From Bacillota bacterium (GTDB lineage: Bacteria > Bacillota > Clostridia > Christensenellales > QAND01), in assembly GCA_003150225.1 (NCBI GenBank), contig QAND01000029.1, forward strand, positions 42,962 through 106,961: 64,000 nt of DNA, given 5' to 3'. This document shows positions 1 to 9,315 of this stretch, one piece after another. The translations under genes were made by a program, and so were the position numbers. Position 1 is the stretch's first letter. Each line of letters opens with the position of its first letter. The notes beneath the pieces were generated by a model. The model did not search any database. It was given only the letters and a program-made list of their open reading frames with translations, and was not told where the DNA came from.

Positions 1-930
1 TATTTTATGTACGTATACTGGGAGATGAATTTCTTTGTCGATAAGCTCTCCCGCACGTTGATTCCCTTGGGGTTATCGGGAATCATGTTCGGCCTTGGCA
101 CCGCCAGTAAGTGGATCGGCATCTATGCTGGAGGCGGTTTGGCAGTGGCCTTCTTTACCACCCTATATAAGCGATACCGGGAGTATCGAGCGGCAAAGCT
201 GCTGCTTTCCAGCGGGGAAGGGGCGGCGCCGCATCTGCGCATACTGGAGACCTTCTGGCCCAATACCATCAAAACCCTCTTGTTCTGCTGCGTCTTTTTC
301 ATCCTAATCCCGGTGGCCATCTACCTTGCCTCCTATCTGCCCTATTTCCTGTGTGCTGAAGCGCCTTATGATCTCAAGGGGGTCATAGGCGTACAGGAAT
401 TTATGCTCAGCTATCACAGCGGCCTGACGGCGACCCATCCTTATCAGAGCCCCTGGTATCAATGGCCCGTGGTCTACCGGCCCATCTGGTTTTACAGCGG
501 AACCAACGTAGGTGAGGGAATGATGAGCAGCATTGCCAGCTTTGGCAATCCCCTGATCTGGTGGGGTGGCCTGCTGTTTACCATTTACAGCATTATCACC
601 TATCATCGGCGGACCCGTGGGGAGAAACGGGCGCTGTCCTTCCTCTTCATTTGTCTGGGCGCAGCGTTCCTCCCCTGGACCCTCATCACACGGGCCACGT
701 TTATCTATCATTACTTCGCTTCGGTGCCCTTCATCATTCTACTGACCGGATTTGGCTTCCGATGGCTGGAAAAGCGCTTCTCCCAGGGCTGGTTTAAATG
801 GGTCTATCTTTGCATATGCCTGGGCGTGTTCTGCCTTTTCTATCCCGTGTGGTCGGGAATGGAGATCGGCGCCCAGTGGGCCATGGATCACCTGCAATGG
901 TTCCCGTCCTGGTGGTTCTTCCGATTATAA
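1..930 (+). CDS. Dolichyl-phosphate-mannose-protein mannosyltransferase family protein (5' end outside window)
   Basis: C-terminal 309 codons of a polytopic membrane glycosyltransferase of the PMT/GT39 type; the reading frame is open at base 1, so the start lies upstream. The segment GLGTASKWIGIYAGG is the conserved PMT lysine/tryptophan motif, and a later SPWYQWPVVYRPIW stretch matches the C-terminal four-helix part of PMT proteins. Several hydrophobic helices are visible between residues 90 and 290. Family members transfer mannose from a polyprenyl phosphate carrier to proteins or cell-surface glycans on the outer face of the membrane; the acceptor here cannot be told. The gene ends 18 bases before the comM start, so the two may be cotranscribed. 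Confidence 0.8.
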   Translation, partial: YFMYVYWEMNFFVDKLSRTLIPLGLSGIMFGLGTASKWIGIYAGGGLAVAFFTTLYKRYREYRAAKLLLSSGEGAAPHLRILETFWPNTIKTLLFCCVFFILIPVAIYLASYLPYFLCAEAPYDLKGVIGVQEFMLSYHSGLTATHPYQSPWYQWPVVYRPIWFYSGTNVGEGMMSSIASFGNPLIWWGGLLFTIYSIITYHRRTRGEKRALSFLFICLGAAFLPWTLITRATFIYHYFASVPFIILLTGFGFRWLEKRFSQGWFKWVYLCICLGVFCLFYPVWSGMEIGAQWAMDHLQWFPSWWFFRL

Positions 931-948
931 AATAGGGGGATGAGGCCG

Positions 949-2478
949 ATGCTGGCCAAGGTCAACAGCTATGGCATATTGGGCATTACTGGATATCCCG
1001 TTACCGTGGAGGTGGACGTGGCAAACGGCCTTCCCATGTTTGACATCGTGGGACTTCCGGACGCCTCGGTAAAGGAATCCCGGGAGCGGGTGCGCAGCGC
1101 GCTCCGTAACGGGGGATTTGAGATGCCAAATCTTCGGATTACGGTGAATCTGGCTCCAGCCGATATCAAAAAGGAAGGCGCGCTCTACGATCTTCCCATT
1201 GCCCTCGGCCTTCTGGTGGCCTCGGGACAGTTGGATGCCGATGCCCTTTTAGGCTATACCGTCATTGGTGAACTTTCCCTGGACGGCACCGTGCGGAGGA
1301 TTCACGGGGTATTGCCCATGGCAATCGACGCCCGGCAACGAAATGTGCCGGCTATGCTGGTTCCCATGGAAAACGCCGAAGAGGCCGCTTATATTCAAGG
1401 CATCGGCGTCTACGGCGCAGAAAGCCTCTCCCAAGCGGTAGGACACTTAAAAGGAGAGGCTCCCATTGCGCCCCTGATTGGCCGGGAGTGGAGGCCAGGA
1501 AGAGAGGACGCTCCAGTGCCGGATTTTGCCGATATCCGAGGCCAGGAGGGCGCAAAGCGAGCCATGGAGATCGCTGCGGCGGGAGGACACAATCTTCTGC
1601 TGATCGGCCCCCCGGGATCGGGTAAGACCATGTTGGCGCGAAGCCTTGTGGGGATCCTACCGGACCTCAGCTTTGAAGAGGCTTTGGAGATCACCAAGAT
1701 CCATTCGGTGAGCGGTGCTTTGAAAAGCGGGCAGGGCGGCGTCCTATCCATCCGCCCTTTCCGGGCGCCCCATCATTCTGCCTCTACCGCCGCTTTGACG
1801 GGCGGCGGCACCCGGGCGAAGCCCGGGGAGGTGAGTCTAAGCCACCTTGGGGTGCTTTTCCTGGATGAACTGCCCGAGTTCCGCCGGGATGCCTTGGAAG
1901 CATTGCGCCAGCCTCTGGAGGACGGCTCCGTTACCGTCTCCCGGGTGACGGCTTCCATGACCTATCCTGCTGATTTCATGCTGGTTGCCGCCATGAACCC
2001 CTGTCCCTGCGGTCATTATGGTACCGAGCAATGCCGCTGTACCCCCCTGCAGATCCAGCGGTATTTGGGCAGGATCAGCGGCCCGCTTTTGGATCGCATC
2101 GATATGCATGTGGAGATGGGGCCGGTAACCTATTCTGAACTGACGGAAGGGCCAAGTGGGGAACCCTCCAGCGCTGTGCGGGAACGGGTAAACGCTGCTC
2201 GGCGGACGCAGGCGGATCGCTTTCCCCGTAAAGGTATCTACTGCAATGCCCAGTTGGATGCAGCGGGGCTCAAGAGACACTGCCAGACCGACGCCTTGGG
2301 AGACCGGATCTTACGACAGGCTTTTGGCGGGATGGATCTATCGGCCCGAGCCTATACCCGAATTCTAAAGGTGGCTCGAACCATCGCGGATCTGGATGGC
2401 AGCCAAGAGATTCTGGGCCGTCATGTGGCCGAGGCAGTACAATACCGCAGCCTTGACAGAAAATATTGGGGGGTGTAG
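949..2478 (+). CDS. YifB/ComM-family Mg-chelatase-like AAA+ ATPase
   Basis: About 509 residues, the normal length of the YifB/ComM family. The N-terminal domain (residues 1-175) carries the GLPxFDIVGLPDASVKESRERV signature, followed by an AAA+ core with Walker A GPPGSGKT near residue 220 and Walker B VLFLDELPEF. A Cys cluster (NPCPCGHYG) lies near residue 345. ComM of Vibrio and Haemophilus is a helicase that promotes branch migration during natural transformation; in Firmicutes the role is inferred. An ATG at 940 is also in frame, but AGGGGG at 934-939 sits 9 bases before the ATG at 949, and relatives begin MLAKV, so 949 is preferred. dprA, another transformation gene, follows by 3 bases. 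Confidence 0.9.
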   Translation: MLAKVNSYGILGITGYPVTVEVDVANGLPMFDIVGLPDASVKESRERVRSALRNGGFEMPNLRITVNLAPADIKKEGALYDLPIALGLLVASGQLDADALLGYTVIGELSLDGTVRRIHGVLPMAIDARQRNVPAMLVPMENAEEAAYIQGIGVYGAESLSQAVGHLKGEAPIAPLIGREWRPGREDAPVPDFADIRGQEGAKRAMEIAAAGGHNLLLIGPPGSGKTMLARSLVGILPDLSFEEALEITKIHSVSGALKSGQGGVLSIRPFRAPHHSASTAALTGGGTRAKPGEVSLSHLGVLFLDELPEFRRDALEALRQPLEDGSVTVSRVTASMTYPADFMLVAAMNPCPCGHYGTEQCRCTPLQIQRYLGRISGPLLDRIDMHVEMGPVTYSELTEGPSGEPSSAVRERVNAARRTQADRFPRKGIYCNAQLDAAGLKRHCQTDALGDRILRQAFGGMDLSARAYTRILKVARTIADLDGSQEILGRHVAEAVQYRSLDRKYWGV

Positions 2479-2481
2479 TAT

Positions 2482-3585
2482 ATGTCAAATTCCAAGTTGA
2501 TCTATGCGGTCTGGCTCAATGCCATCGAGGGAATCGGGGCCAGGCGGTACGATGAGATATGCCGGCGTTTTGGCTCTCCTCAAGAGGTATTTGAAAACGC
2601 CACCCGACAAGAGCTGCTGAAAATCCCCTCGCTGGGGGAACGAATCGCGGAATCCATTCTGGAGCATAGAACCCAACAGGCCCTGGATTCCATTGAAAAG
2701 GATTTGATGGAACAGGACGCGCGGGTTTACCTGCGTGAGGATGAGGGCTATCCTGCCATCCTCCGGGAGATTGCCGATCCGCCGCCCATCCTTTATGTAA
2801 GGGGCAATCTTTCCTTTGAAGGCCTTCGGATGCTTGCCATGGTTGGGACCCGGCATCCTACCCGCTATGGAAGGGACATGGCCTACCGGCTTGCTCAGGA
2901 GCTGGGAGAACAGGGGATCACGGTGGTTTCCGGTCTTGCCCGGGGGATTGACGCCTGCTGCCATGCTGGAGCCCTTGCGGGAGACGGAACCACCATTGCG
3001 GTGCTAGGCTGCGGGGTGGATGTTGTCTATCCCGCCGAAAACCGACGGCTGTATCAGCAGATCCAGGAGAGGGGACTGGTGATCTCCGATTATCACTTTG
3101 GCACCAAGCCCATCGGCGCCCATTTTCCCGCCCGAAACCGGATCATCAGCGGCTTATCCCGGGGAACCGTAGTGGTGGAAAGCAAGATAAAGGGCGGTAG
3201 CCTCATCACCGCCGCCTATGCGCTGGAGCAGAATCGGGATGTGTTTGCGGTGCCGGGAAATATCAATCAGGAGACCGCAAAGGGCACCAATGCGCTTATC
3301 GCAGACGGTGCTAAGATGGTTCAGGGAGCCCACTCCATCCTGGAGGAGTACCCCGATTGGGGCGGGGCATTCCAGCCCAAAGCTGGATCAAAGATGCCGG
3401 ATCTCCAGCAGCTGGAGCCGGATGAACGGCGGATTGTCCAATTATTATTGGAGGGGGAACTCCCCTTTGATTCGCTCATGGGACAGATGGGGATGACCGC
3501 AGGCAGCCTGGGGGCTGTCTTGACAATCTTGGAGATAAAAGGAATAATAAAACAGTTGCCGGGACGCATTTACTGCATTAGCTGA
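2482..3585 (+). CDS. dprA: DNA processing protein DprA
   Basis: 367 residues in the usual three-part DprA layout: a helix-hairpin-helix-like N-terminus (residues 1-75), a Rossmann-fold core with the VGTRHPTRYG and SGLARGIDACCH motifs (residues 110-290), and a C-terminal winged helix (residues 305-365). DprA loads RecA onto incoming single-stranded DNA during transformation. It is coupled to comM (3-base gap, SD GGGGGTG) and is followed by topA. This dprA-topA-trmFO-hslVU order is the familiar Firmicutes arrangement, although a xer gene often found inside it is missing here. Whether the organism is naturally competent cannot be judged from this window. Confidence 0.95.
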   Translation: MSNSKLIYAVWLNAIEGIGARRYDEICRRFGSPQEVFENATRQELLKIPSLGERIAESILEHRTQQALDSIEKDLMEQDARVYLREDEGYPAILREIADPPPILYVRGNLSFEGLRMLAMVGTRHPTRYGRDMAYRLAQELGEQGITVVSGLARGIDACCHAGALAGDGTTIAVLGCGVDVVYPAENRRLYQQIQERGLVISDYHFGTKPIGAHFPARNRIISGLSRGTVVVESKIKGGSLITAAYALEQNRDVFAVPGNINQETAKGTNALIADGAKMVQGAHSILEEYPDWGGAFQPKAGSKMPDLQQLEPDERRIVQLLLEGELPFDSLMGQMGMTAGSLGAVLTILEIKGIIKQLPGRIYCIS

Positions 3586-3600
3586 CCGGCGGAGGAATCT

Positions 3601-5853
3601 ATGGAGCAAGAAACCACCAAGAAGACCACGACCAAAAAGAGTACTGCGGCTTCCGCCACGGCAAAGAAAACGGCGGCCAAGGCCGGTTCTAAAAAGACAA
3701 CTAAAAAAACCACCGCTTCTAAGGCAAAAAAGACCAAGGGAGACCATACCCTGGTGATCGTTGAGTCCCCGGCCAAGGCTCATACCATCGGCAAATTTGT
3801 AGGTAAGGATTATAAAGTGATTGCCAGCCAAGGCCATGTGCGGGATCTTCCTGCAAAGCAGCTTGGGGTGGATGTGGAAAACGGATTTACCCCCAAGTAT
3901 GTCAACCTTACCGGGCGCAGCAAGATCATCACCAACATCAAAGCCGAGGCCAAGGAGAGCAAAAACGTTCTTCTGGCCACCGACCCGGACCGGGAGGGAG
4001 AGGCCATCAGCTGGCACATTGCCCAGGTGCTCGGCCTCAGCGAGAACGATCCCTGTCGGATCGAGTTCAACGAAATCACCGAGGGAGCGGTAAAAAGCGC
4101 TCTGAGCCATCCCCGCACCATCGATATGGGACGGGTCAACGCCCAACAGGCCCGGCGAATTCTAGATCGATTGGTGGGTTATCAAATCAGCCCCATCCTA
4201 TGGCGTAAGGTGAAGAAAGGCCTTTCTGCTGGACGGGTGCAGAGCGTTGCCGTTAAGATCATCTGTGAGCGGGACCGGGAGATCGAAAAATTTAAACCCG
4301 AGGAGTACTGGAGCATCACCGGCGCTTTTACCGAGCTGCTCCATAACCAGCAGTTTTTAGCCAAGCTGGAGCGAATCAAGGGAAAGAAGGCCGCCATCCA
4401 TAACGAGGAGGAGGCCAAGGCGCTGGTGGAAGCCGCAAAGGGCGCGGCGTTTACCATTGCCACCGTAAAAAAGGGCCAGCGGATGCGCCGGGCCCAGCCT
4501 CCCTTTACCACCAGCACCATGCAGCAGGAGGCCAGCCGCAAGCTTAACATGACCCCGTCCGTCACCATGCGGGTTGCTCAGAGCCTGTATGAAGGCGTGG
4601 ACATCCCCGGCCAGGGGGCGGTGGGCCTGATTACCTATATCCGTACCGACAGCATGCGCATCAGCGCCGAGGCAGCCGCGGAGGCCCGGGAATATATCGC
4701 CGGCCGGTTCGGCAGCAACTATCTGCCCGCAAAGCCCAACGTATACCGGAACCGCAAGAGCGCCCAAGACGCCCATGAGGCCATTCGTCCCACCTCTCTT
4801 CAACGGACGCCCCAGAGCCTTTCCGGAACCTTGAACCGGGACCAGCTGCGGTTATACGAACTGGTTTATAATCGGTTTGTCGCCAGCCAGATGGCCCCCG
4901 AGGTATCCGATACCGTCACCGCCGATATCGTCGGCGGCGACTTGACGTTCCGTTCTACTGGTTCCATCGTCCGGTTTGATGGCTATCGGGCCATCTACAC
5001 AGAGGGCCGGGACGAGGAGGAGGAAAAGGATCAGCGGCTCCCAGAGCTCATCGAGGGAACGGCCTGCCGGATGGAAAAGGCCGATCCCAAACAGCACTTT
5101 ACCCAGCCTCCGCCCAAGTACACCGAGGCTACGCTGGTCAAAGCGCTTGAGGAGCGGGGAATCGGACGTCCCAGCACCTACGCTACCATCATCTCCACCA
5201 TCCTGGACAGGGAGTACGTGGAGCGCCAGAGCCGGCAGCTTTCCGCTACGCCCCTGGGATTTTTGATTACGGATATTTTGGAGCAGTACTTTACCAACAT
5301 TGTGGATGAGGAATTTACCGCAGGCATGGAAAATACCCTGGATGAGATCGAGGAAGGGGAGGACTGGCAGCAGGCGGTAGGTGCGTTCTATGGGCCTTTT
5401 AAGGAAAGCCTGGACAACGCTGAAAAGAATATGGAACGGGTGAAGCTTCCCGAGGAGGTCACAGACGAGCCCTGTCCCAACTGCGGCGCTATGATGGTCA
5501 TCAAGAGCGGTCGATTCGGCAAGTTTTTGGCCTGCCCCAACTATCCCGAATGCAAGACCACCAAGCCCCTCATTGAAAAGACGGGAACCAAGTGCCCTAA
5601 ATGCGGCGGCGATGTGGTAAAGAAGAAAAGTAAAAAGGGCAAGGTGTTTTACGGTTGCGCCAACTATCCCAACTGTGATTTTGTTTCCTGGGATATGCCC
5701 TTGGATGAAAAATGCGAAAAATGCGGCGCCTATATGGTGCAGCGGTGGGGCAAAAATAAGCGCCCCTATAAGCAGTGTTCCAACCCTGAGTGTCAGAATC
5801 GGGTGTTTGGGAACGGGAAGGAAAAGAAGGAAACGGAAGGACAGGATGAATAG
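3601..5853 (+). CDS. topA: DNA topoisomerase I (type IA) with lysine-rich N-terminal tail
   Basis: 750 residues. The TOPRIM domain starts near residue 50 (LVIVESPAKA) and contains the DPDREGEAI acidic motif. The catalytic tyrosine is Y346 in the GLITYIRTDS motif. Three C4 zinc ribbons lie near residues 622-735, each with paired CxxC and CPNYPEC-like halves. The enzyme relaxes negative supercoils by single-strand passage. The first 48 residues are an extra tail of Lys, Thr and Ala that resembles bacterial histone-like tails; most TopA proteins begin directly at the TOPRIM domain. The start ATG follows GGAGG at 3591-3595. The 3' end overlaps trmFO by 8 bases. Confidence 0.97.
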   Translation: MEQETTKKTTTKKSTAASATAKKTAAKAGSKKTTKKTTASKAKKTKGDHTLVIVESPAKAHTIGKFVGKDYKVIASQGHVRDLPAKQLGVDVENGFTPKYVNLTGRSKIITNIKAEAKESKNVLLATDPDREGEAISWHIAQVLGLSENDPCRIEFNEITEGAVKSALSHPRTIDMGRVNAQQARRILDRLVGYQISPILWRKVKKGLSAGRVQSVAVKIICERDREIEKFKPEEYWSITGAFTELLHNQQFLAKLERIKGKKAAIHNEEEAKALVEAAKGAAFTIATVKKGQRMRRAQPPFTTSTMQQEASRKLNMTPSVTMRVAQSLYEGVDIPGQGAVGLITYIRTDSMRISAEAAAEAREYIAGRFGSNYLPAKPNVYRNRKSAQDAHEAIRPTSLQRTPQSLSGTLNRDQLRLYELVYNRFVASQMAPEVSDTVTADIVGGDLTFRSTGSIVRFDGYRAIYTEGRDEEEEKDQRLPELIEGTACRMEKADPKQHFTQPPPKYTEATLVKALEERGIGRPSTYATIISTILDREYVERQSRQLSATPLGFLITDILEQYFTNIVDEEFTAGMENTLDEIEEGEDWQQAVGAFYGPFKESLDNAEKNMERVKLPEEVTDEPCPNCGAMMVIKSGRFGKFLACPNYPECKTTKPLIEKTGTKCPKCGGDVVKKKSKKGKVFYGCANYPNCDFVSWDMPLDEKCEKCGAYMVQRWGKNKRPYKQCSNPECQNRVFGNGKEKKETEGQDE

Positions 5854-7156
5854 CGTATCGGTAGTGGGCGGCGGCCTGGCAGGATGCGAGGCAGCCCTCC
5901 AGTTGGCCCGCCGGGGTGTGGACGTCACGCTGTATGAAATGAAACCCGCCCGGTTTTCGCCCGCCCATCGCTCCCCAATGTTTGCGGAATTGGTGTGCAG
6001 CAACTCCCTCAAAAGCATGAAGGAGGACAGCGCCCCATACCTATTGAAATGGGAGATGGAACAGCTGGGCTCCATTGTGATGGAGAGCGCCCGCCGCTGC
6101 GCCGTTCCGGCGGGTGGGGCGCTTTCAGTGGATCGGGAAGCCTTTTCCGGCTATATCACAGAGCGGATTGAACATCACCCTCACATTCGGGTGATCCGCG
6201 AGGAGCTAACCCATCTGCCAAAGGAGGAGCGCGCCATCATCGCTACCGGCCCGCTGACCTCCGCCGGGTTATACCGGGAGATCACCGATCTTGTAGGGGA
6301 ATCCCTCTATTTTTATGACGCAGCAGCCCCCATCGTGGACGGCGCTACCATTGATCTTTCCCGGGCATACTTTCAGGGACGGTACGACCAAGACGCAGAC
6401 TATCTCAACTGTCCCATGACAAAGGAAGAGTACGACGCCTTCTATGACGCGCTGGTTTCCGCTCAAACGGCGCCCCTTTCGGAGGAGGATCAGAAGGTCG
6501 TCCATTTTGAGGGATGCATGCCCATTGAGGCCATGGCAAAACGGGGAAGGCAGACTCCTCTGTTTGGTCCCATGAGCCCTAAGGGGATCTATGACCCCGT
6601 CACCGATAAACGGCCCTACGCCGTGGTGCAGCTTCGCCGGGAGGATCAGGAGGGTACCATGTTCAACCTGGTGGGCTTCCAAACCAATTTGACCTTTCCG
6701 GAACAGCGCAGGGTATTTCGGATGATTCCCGCTCTTTCTGAGGCTACTTTTTTCCGCTATGGAGTAATGCACCGAAACACCTTTCTCCATTCCCCCAGCC
6801 TTTTGGATGAACGGCTACGGCTGAAATGCCGGCCAAACCTTTCCTTTGCGGGACAGATCACCGGCGTTGAGGGCTATGTGGAGTCGGCTGCCTGCGGCAT
6901 TTTAGCGGGGATTTTTGCCGCCCATGAGGTTTTGGGAAAGCTCCAGCCGGAGTTTCCCCATACCACTGGCCATGGCGCGCTTTTGCGCTATGTAACGGCC
7001 TACGGCGGTTCGGATTTTCAGCCCATGAACATGAACTTTGGAATTCTTCCCCCTATAACGGGAATAAAGGGAAAGCGGGAGCGGCACCAGGCCGCCGTCC
7101 AGCGGGGGAAAGAGGATTTGCTTGCTACCATGGAACGCTATCAACTATGGGTTTAA
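5846..7156 (+). CDS. trmFO: Methylenetetrahydrofolate-tRNA-(uracil-5-)-methyltransferase TrmFO
   Basis: 436 residues, matching the family length. The N-terminal FAD-binding motif VVGGGLAGCEAALQLARRG starts at residue 5, and the LVCSNSLKS and NMNFGILPP motifs are conserved in TrmFO (Gid). It makes 5-methyluridine at position 54 of tRNA using methylene-THF and FAD. An in-frame opening extends upstream inside topA, but the ATG at 5846 follows GGAAGGACAGG and places the dinucleotide-binding motif at the N-terminus as in relatives. It overlaps topA by 8 bases and is followed after 13 bases by hslV. Confidence 0.96.
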   Translation: MNSVSVVGGGLAGCEAALQLARRGVDVTLYEMKPARFSPAHRSPMFAELVCSNSLKSMKEDSAPYLLKWEMEQLGSIVMESARRCAVPAGGALSVDREAFSGYITERIEHHPHIRVIREELTHLPKEERAIIATGPLTSAGLYREITDLVGESLYFYDAAAPIVDGATIDLSRAYFQGRYDQDADYLNCPMTKEEYDAFYDALVSAQTAPLSEEDQKVVHFEGCMPIEAMAKRGRQTPLFGPMSPKGIYDPVTDKRPYAVVQLRREDQEGTMFNLVGFQTNLTFPEQRRVFRMIPALSEATFFRYGVMHRNTFLHSPSLLDERLRLKCRPNLSFAGQITGVEGYVESAACGILAGIFAAHEVLGKLQPEFPHTTGHGALLRYVTAYGGSDFQPMNMNFGILPPITGIKGKRERHQAAVQRGKEDLLATMERYQLWV

Positions 7157-7169
7157 GGAGGAATGACTT

Positions 7170-7700
7170 TTGTTTGAAGGAACCACCATCGTCGCGGTCA
7201 AGCGGGAGGGCGTCTGCGCCATTGCCGGGGACGGCCAAGTGACCATGGGTCAAAATACGGTGATGAAGAACACCGCCCAGAAGGTACGGCGGCTTTATAA
7301 GGATCGGGTGGTGATCGGCTTTGCAGGAAGCGTAGCCGACGCCTTTACCCTTTCGGAGCGGTTTGAAAACAAGTTGGAGCAGTTTTCTGGCAATCTACGC
7401 CGCGCGGCAGTTGAATTGGCCAAGGAATGGCGGGGGGATAAGATGCTCCGCAACCTGGAAGCCCTGATGCTGGCGGCTGATAAAGACGATCTGCTTTTGA
7501 TCTCCGGCAATGGAGAGGTCATCGATCCCGATGACGGTGTGGCGGCCATCGGCAGTGGCGGAAACTTCGCTCTGGCGGCGGCGCGCGCCCTTCGGCAAAA
7601 CACGGAGCTGTCCGCTTCCGAGATCGCCCGAAAATCCATCGAGATCGCCGCGGATATCTGTATCTTTACCAACCGTAACATCACGGTTATGGAGGTGTAA
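7170..7700 (+). CDS. hslV: ATP-dependent protease peptidase subunit HslV (ClpQ)
   Basis: 176 residues, the size of HslV. The start is TTG at 7170 behind a strong AAGGAGG at 7155-7161. The protein begins [11 protein letters not shown]; by comparison with other HslV proteins the first Thr (residue 5) would be the N-terminal nucleophile after removal of a four-residue propeptide. The [10 protein letters not shown] segment and the basic KVRRLYKDR are typical of the family. HslV forms a double hexamer that degrades proteins fed by HslU. It lies 2 bases before hslU, so the two subunits are translationally linked. The codY gene that follows this pair in Bacillus is absent. Confidence 0.96.
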   Translation: MFEGTTIVAVKREGVCAIAGDGQVTMGQNTVMKNTAQKVRRLYKDRVVIGFAGSVADAFTLSERFENKLEQFSGNLRRAAVELAKEWRGDKMLRNLEALMLAADKDDLLLISGNGEVIDPDDGVAAIGSGGNFALAAARALRQNTELSASEIARKSIEIAADICIFTNRNITVMEV

Positions 7701-7702
7701 CT

Positions 7703-9133
7703 ATGTCGGATTTGGTACCTGTAGCGGCCCATCCGGGCTCCCAGCGGGAAGCGGAACTGACCCCCAGGGAGATTGTGCGGGAGCTGGATAAATACATCAT
7801 TGGCCAGGCAAACGCAAAGCGGGCAGTCGCTGTGGCGCTTCGTAACCGTTACCGCCGCAGTATGCTCCCCCCAGAGATACAGGGGGAAATCACGCCCAAG
7901 AACATCTTGATGATGGGACCTACCGGCGTTGGAAAGACCGAGATCGCCCGCAGACTGGCCAAACTGGTCAATGCTCCCTTCATCAAGGTGGAGGCCACCA
8001 AATTTACCGAAGTGGGCTATGTAGGCCGAGACGTAGAATCCATGATCCGGGATCTCACCGAGGCGGCCATCCGCATTGTAAAGGAGGAGCGGCTGCAAAG
8101 CGTCCAGGAAAAGGCGGAACAAGCGGCTACCGAACGCTTGGTTGACCTATTGATGCCCCAGAATCAGAAAAAACAACAGCCTTCCGGGGGAACCCCCCTT
8201 GCCTCCATCTTTGGTGCGGCCATTCCCAGCCCCCAGAAGTCCATGACGGAGGAGGAAAAGGACGAATACTATTCCACCCGAAGCTCCATTGCTTTTCAGC
8301 TTAATTCCGGACTCCTGGAGAACCAGATCGTGGAGCTGGAGGTGGAGGAATCCCAGAACAACATGAATATGTCGGCCATGGGGATCGATATGAATATGGG
8401 AGATCTCCTTGGACCTTTGATGCCCAAACGCAAAAAGCTTCGCAAGATGCCGGTTTCCGACGCCCGGCGGGTATTGACCGCCGAAGAGGCTGATAAGCTC
8501 ATCGACATGGATGAGGTTACCCGGGAAGCGCTACTGCGAGCGGAAAACCACGGCATCGTGTTCATCGATGAGATCGATAAAATCGCTGGACGGCAGAATG
8601 CCGGCTCGGGGCCCGACGTATCCCGGGAAGGAGTTCAGCGGGACATTCTGCCCATCGTTGAGGGCAGCACCGTCATGACGAAGTATGGCCCCGTTAAGAC
8701 CGATTACATGCTGTTTATCGCTGCGGGCGCCTTCCATGTGAGCAAAGTAGAGGATCTGATTCCAGAGCTGCAGGGACGCTTTCCGGTGGTGGTATCCCTG
8801 GATAGCCTCACCGCAGAGGATTTTGCCCGTATCCTGGTGGAGCCGGATAACGCCATCACCAAGCAATACGCCGCCCTTCTATCCACAGAAAATGTAGCCA
8901 TCGACTTTACTCCGGACGGCGTCAGCGCCATCGCGGAATACGCCTTTAACGCCAACGAGACCTCGGAAAATCTAGGAGCTCGCCGACTGTATACCATTAT
9001 CGAGAATCTGCTGAACGATGAGATGTTCATGGCTGACGGCAGCGAAAAAACCGTTACCGTCAACAATGCCTATGTAACGGAACGGCTGAAGAGCGAATAC
9101 GATCCCCAGGAGCTGAAAAAATATATTCTGTAA
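7703..9133 (+). CDS. hslU: ATP-dependent protease ATPase subunit HslU (ClpY)
   Basis: 476 residues. Walker A GPTGVGKT is at residues 72-79 and Walker [11 protein letters not shown] is near residue 290. Between them is the intermediate domain (residues about 110-250), here containing a Met/Asn-rich stretch. The GYVGRDVE pore motif is conserved, as is the C-terminal tail ending in KKYIL that inserts into HslV. HslU unfolds substrates and threads them into HslV. The start ATG follows GGAGGTG. A strong hairpin follows the stop, so hslU is probably the last gene of the comM-hslU transcription unit. Confidence 0.97.
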   Translation: MSDLVPVAAHPGSQREAELTPREIVRELDKYIIGQANAKRAVAVALRNRYRRSMLPPEIQGEITPKNILMMGPTGVGKTEIARRLAKLVNAPFIKVEATKFTEVGYVGRDVESMIRDLTEAAIRIVKEERLQSVQEKAEQAATERLVDLLMPQNQKKQQPSGGTPLASIFGAAIPSPQKSMTEEEKDEYYSTRSSIAFQLNSGLLENQIVELEVEESQNNMNMSAMGIDMNMGDLLGPLMPKRKKLRKMPVSDARRVLTAEEADKLIDMDEVTREALLRAENHGIVFIDEIDKIAGRQNAGSGPDVSREGVQRDILPIVEGSTVMTKYGPVKTDYMLFIAAGAFHVSKVEDLIPELQGRFPVVVSLDSLTAEDFARILVEPDNAITKQYAALLSTENVAIDFTPDGVSAIAEYAFNANETSENLGARRLYTIIENLLNDEMFMADGSEKTVTVNNAYVTERLKSEYDPQELKKYIL

Positions 9134-9150
9134 ACGGCATTTGATCCACC

Positions 9151-9198
9151 GTGATCACCCGGACGGCTTCTGCCGTCCGGGCAGATCACTCTTTGTTT
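9151..9198 (+). terminator. Hairpin terminator after hslU
   Basis: A 6-bp outer stem (GTGATC/GATCAC) continues into a 10-bp stem (CCCGGACGGC/GCCGTCCGGG) with a TTCT loop, followed by TCTTTGTTT. The T tract is imperfect, so this may be a strong pause or a partial terminator before the RNase J gene. The rest of the 182-base gap up to 9315 shows no clear promoter. Confidence 0.6.
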
Positions 9199-9315
9199 CG
9201 CGCCATTCGTTCGTGCGCCCCCACCGGGAGTCCTTCCCATCCAACCAAGAAGAACAAGAGGCCAGGCGTCCTCTGAGACAACGCCGGTAACAATCCTACG
9301 AAAGAGGTTGAAACA

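Noticed and set aside
4852..6075. Long minus-strand open frame (407 codons) opposite topA and trmFO
   Set aside because: It lies wholly antisense to two well-supported genes and shows no family motif; such frames are common opposite GC-rich genes.
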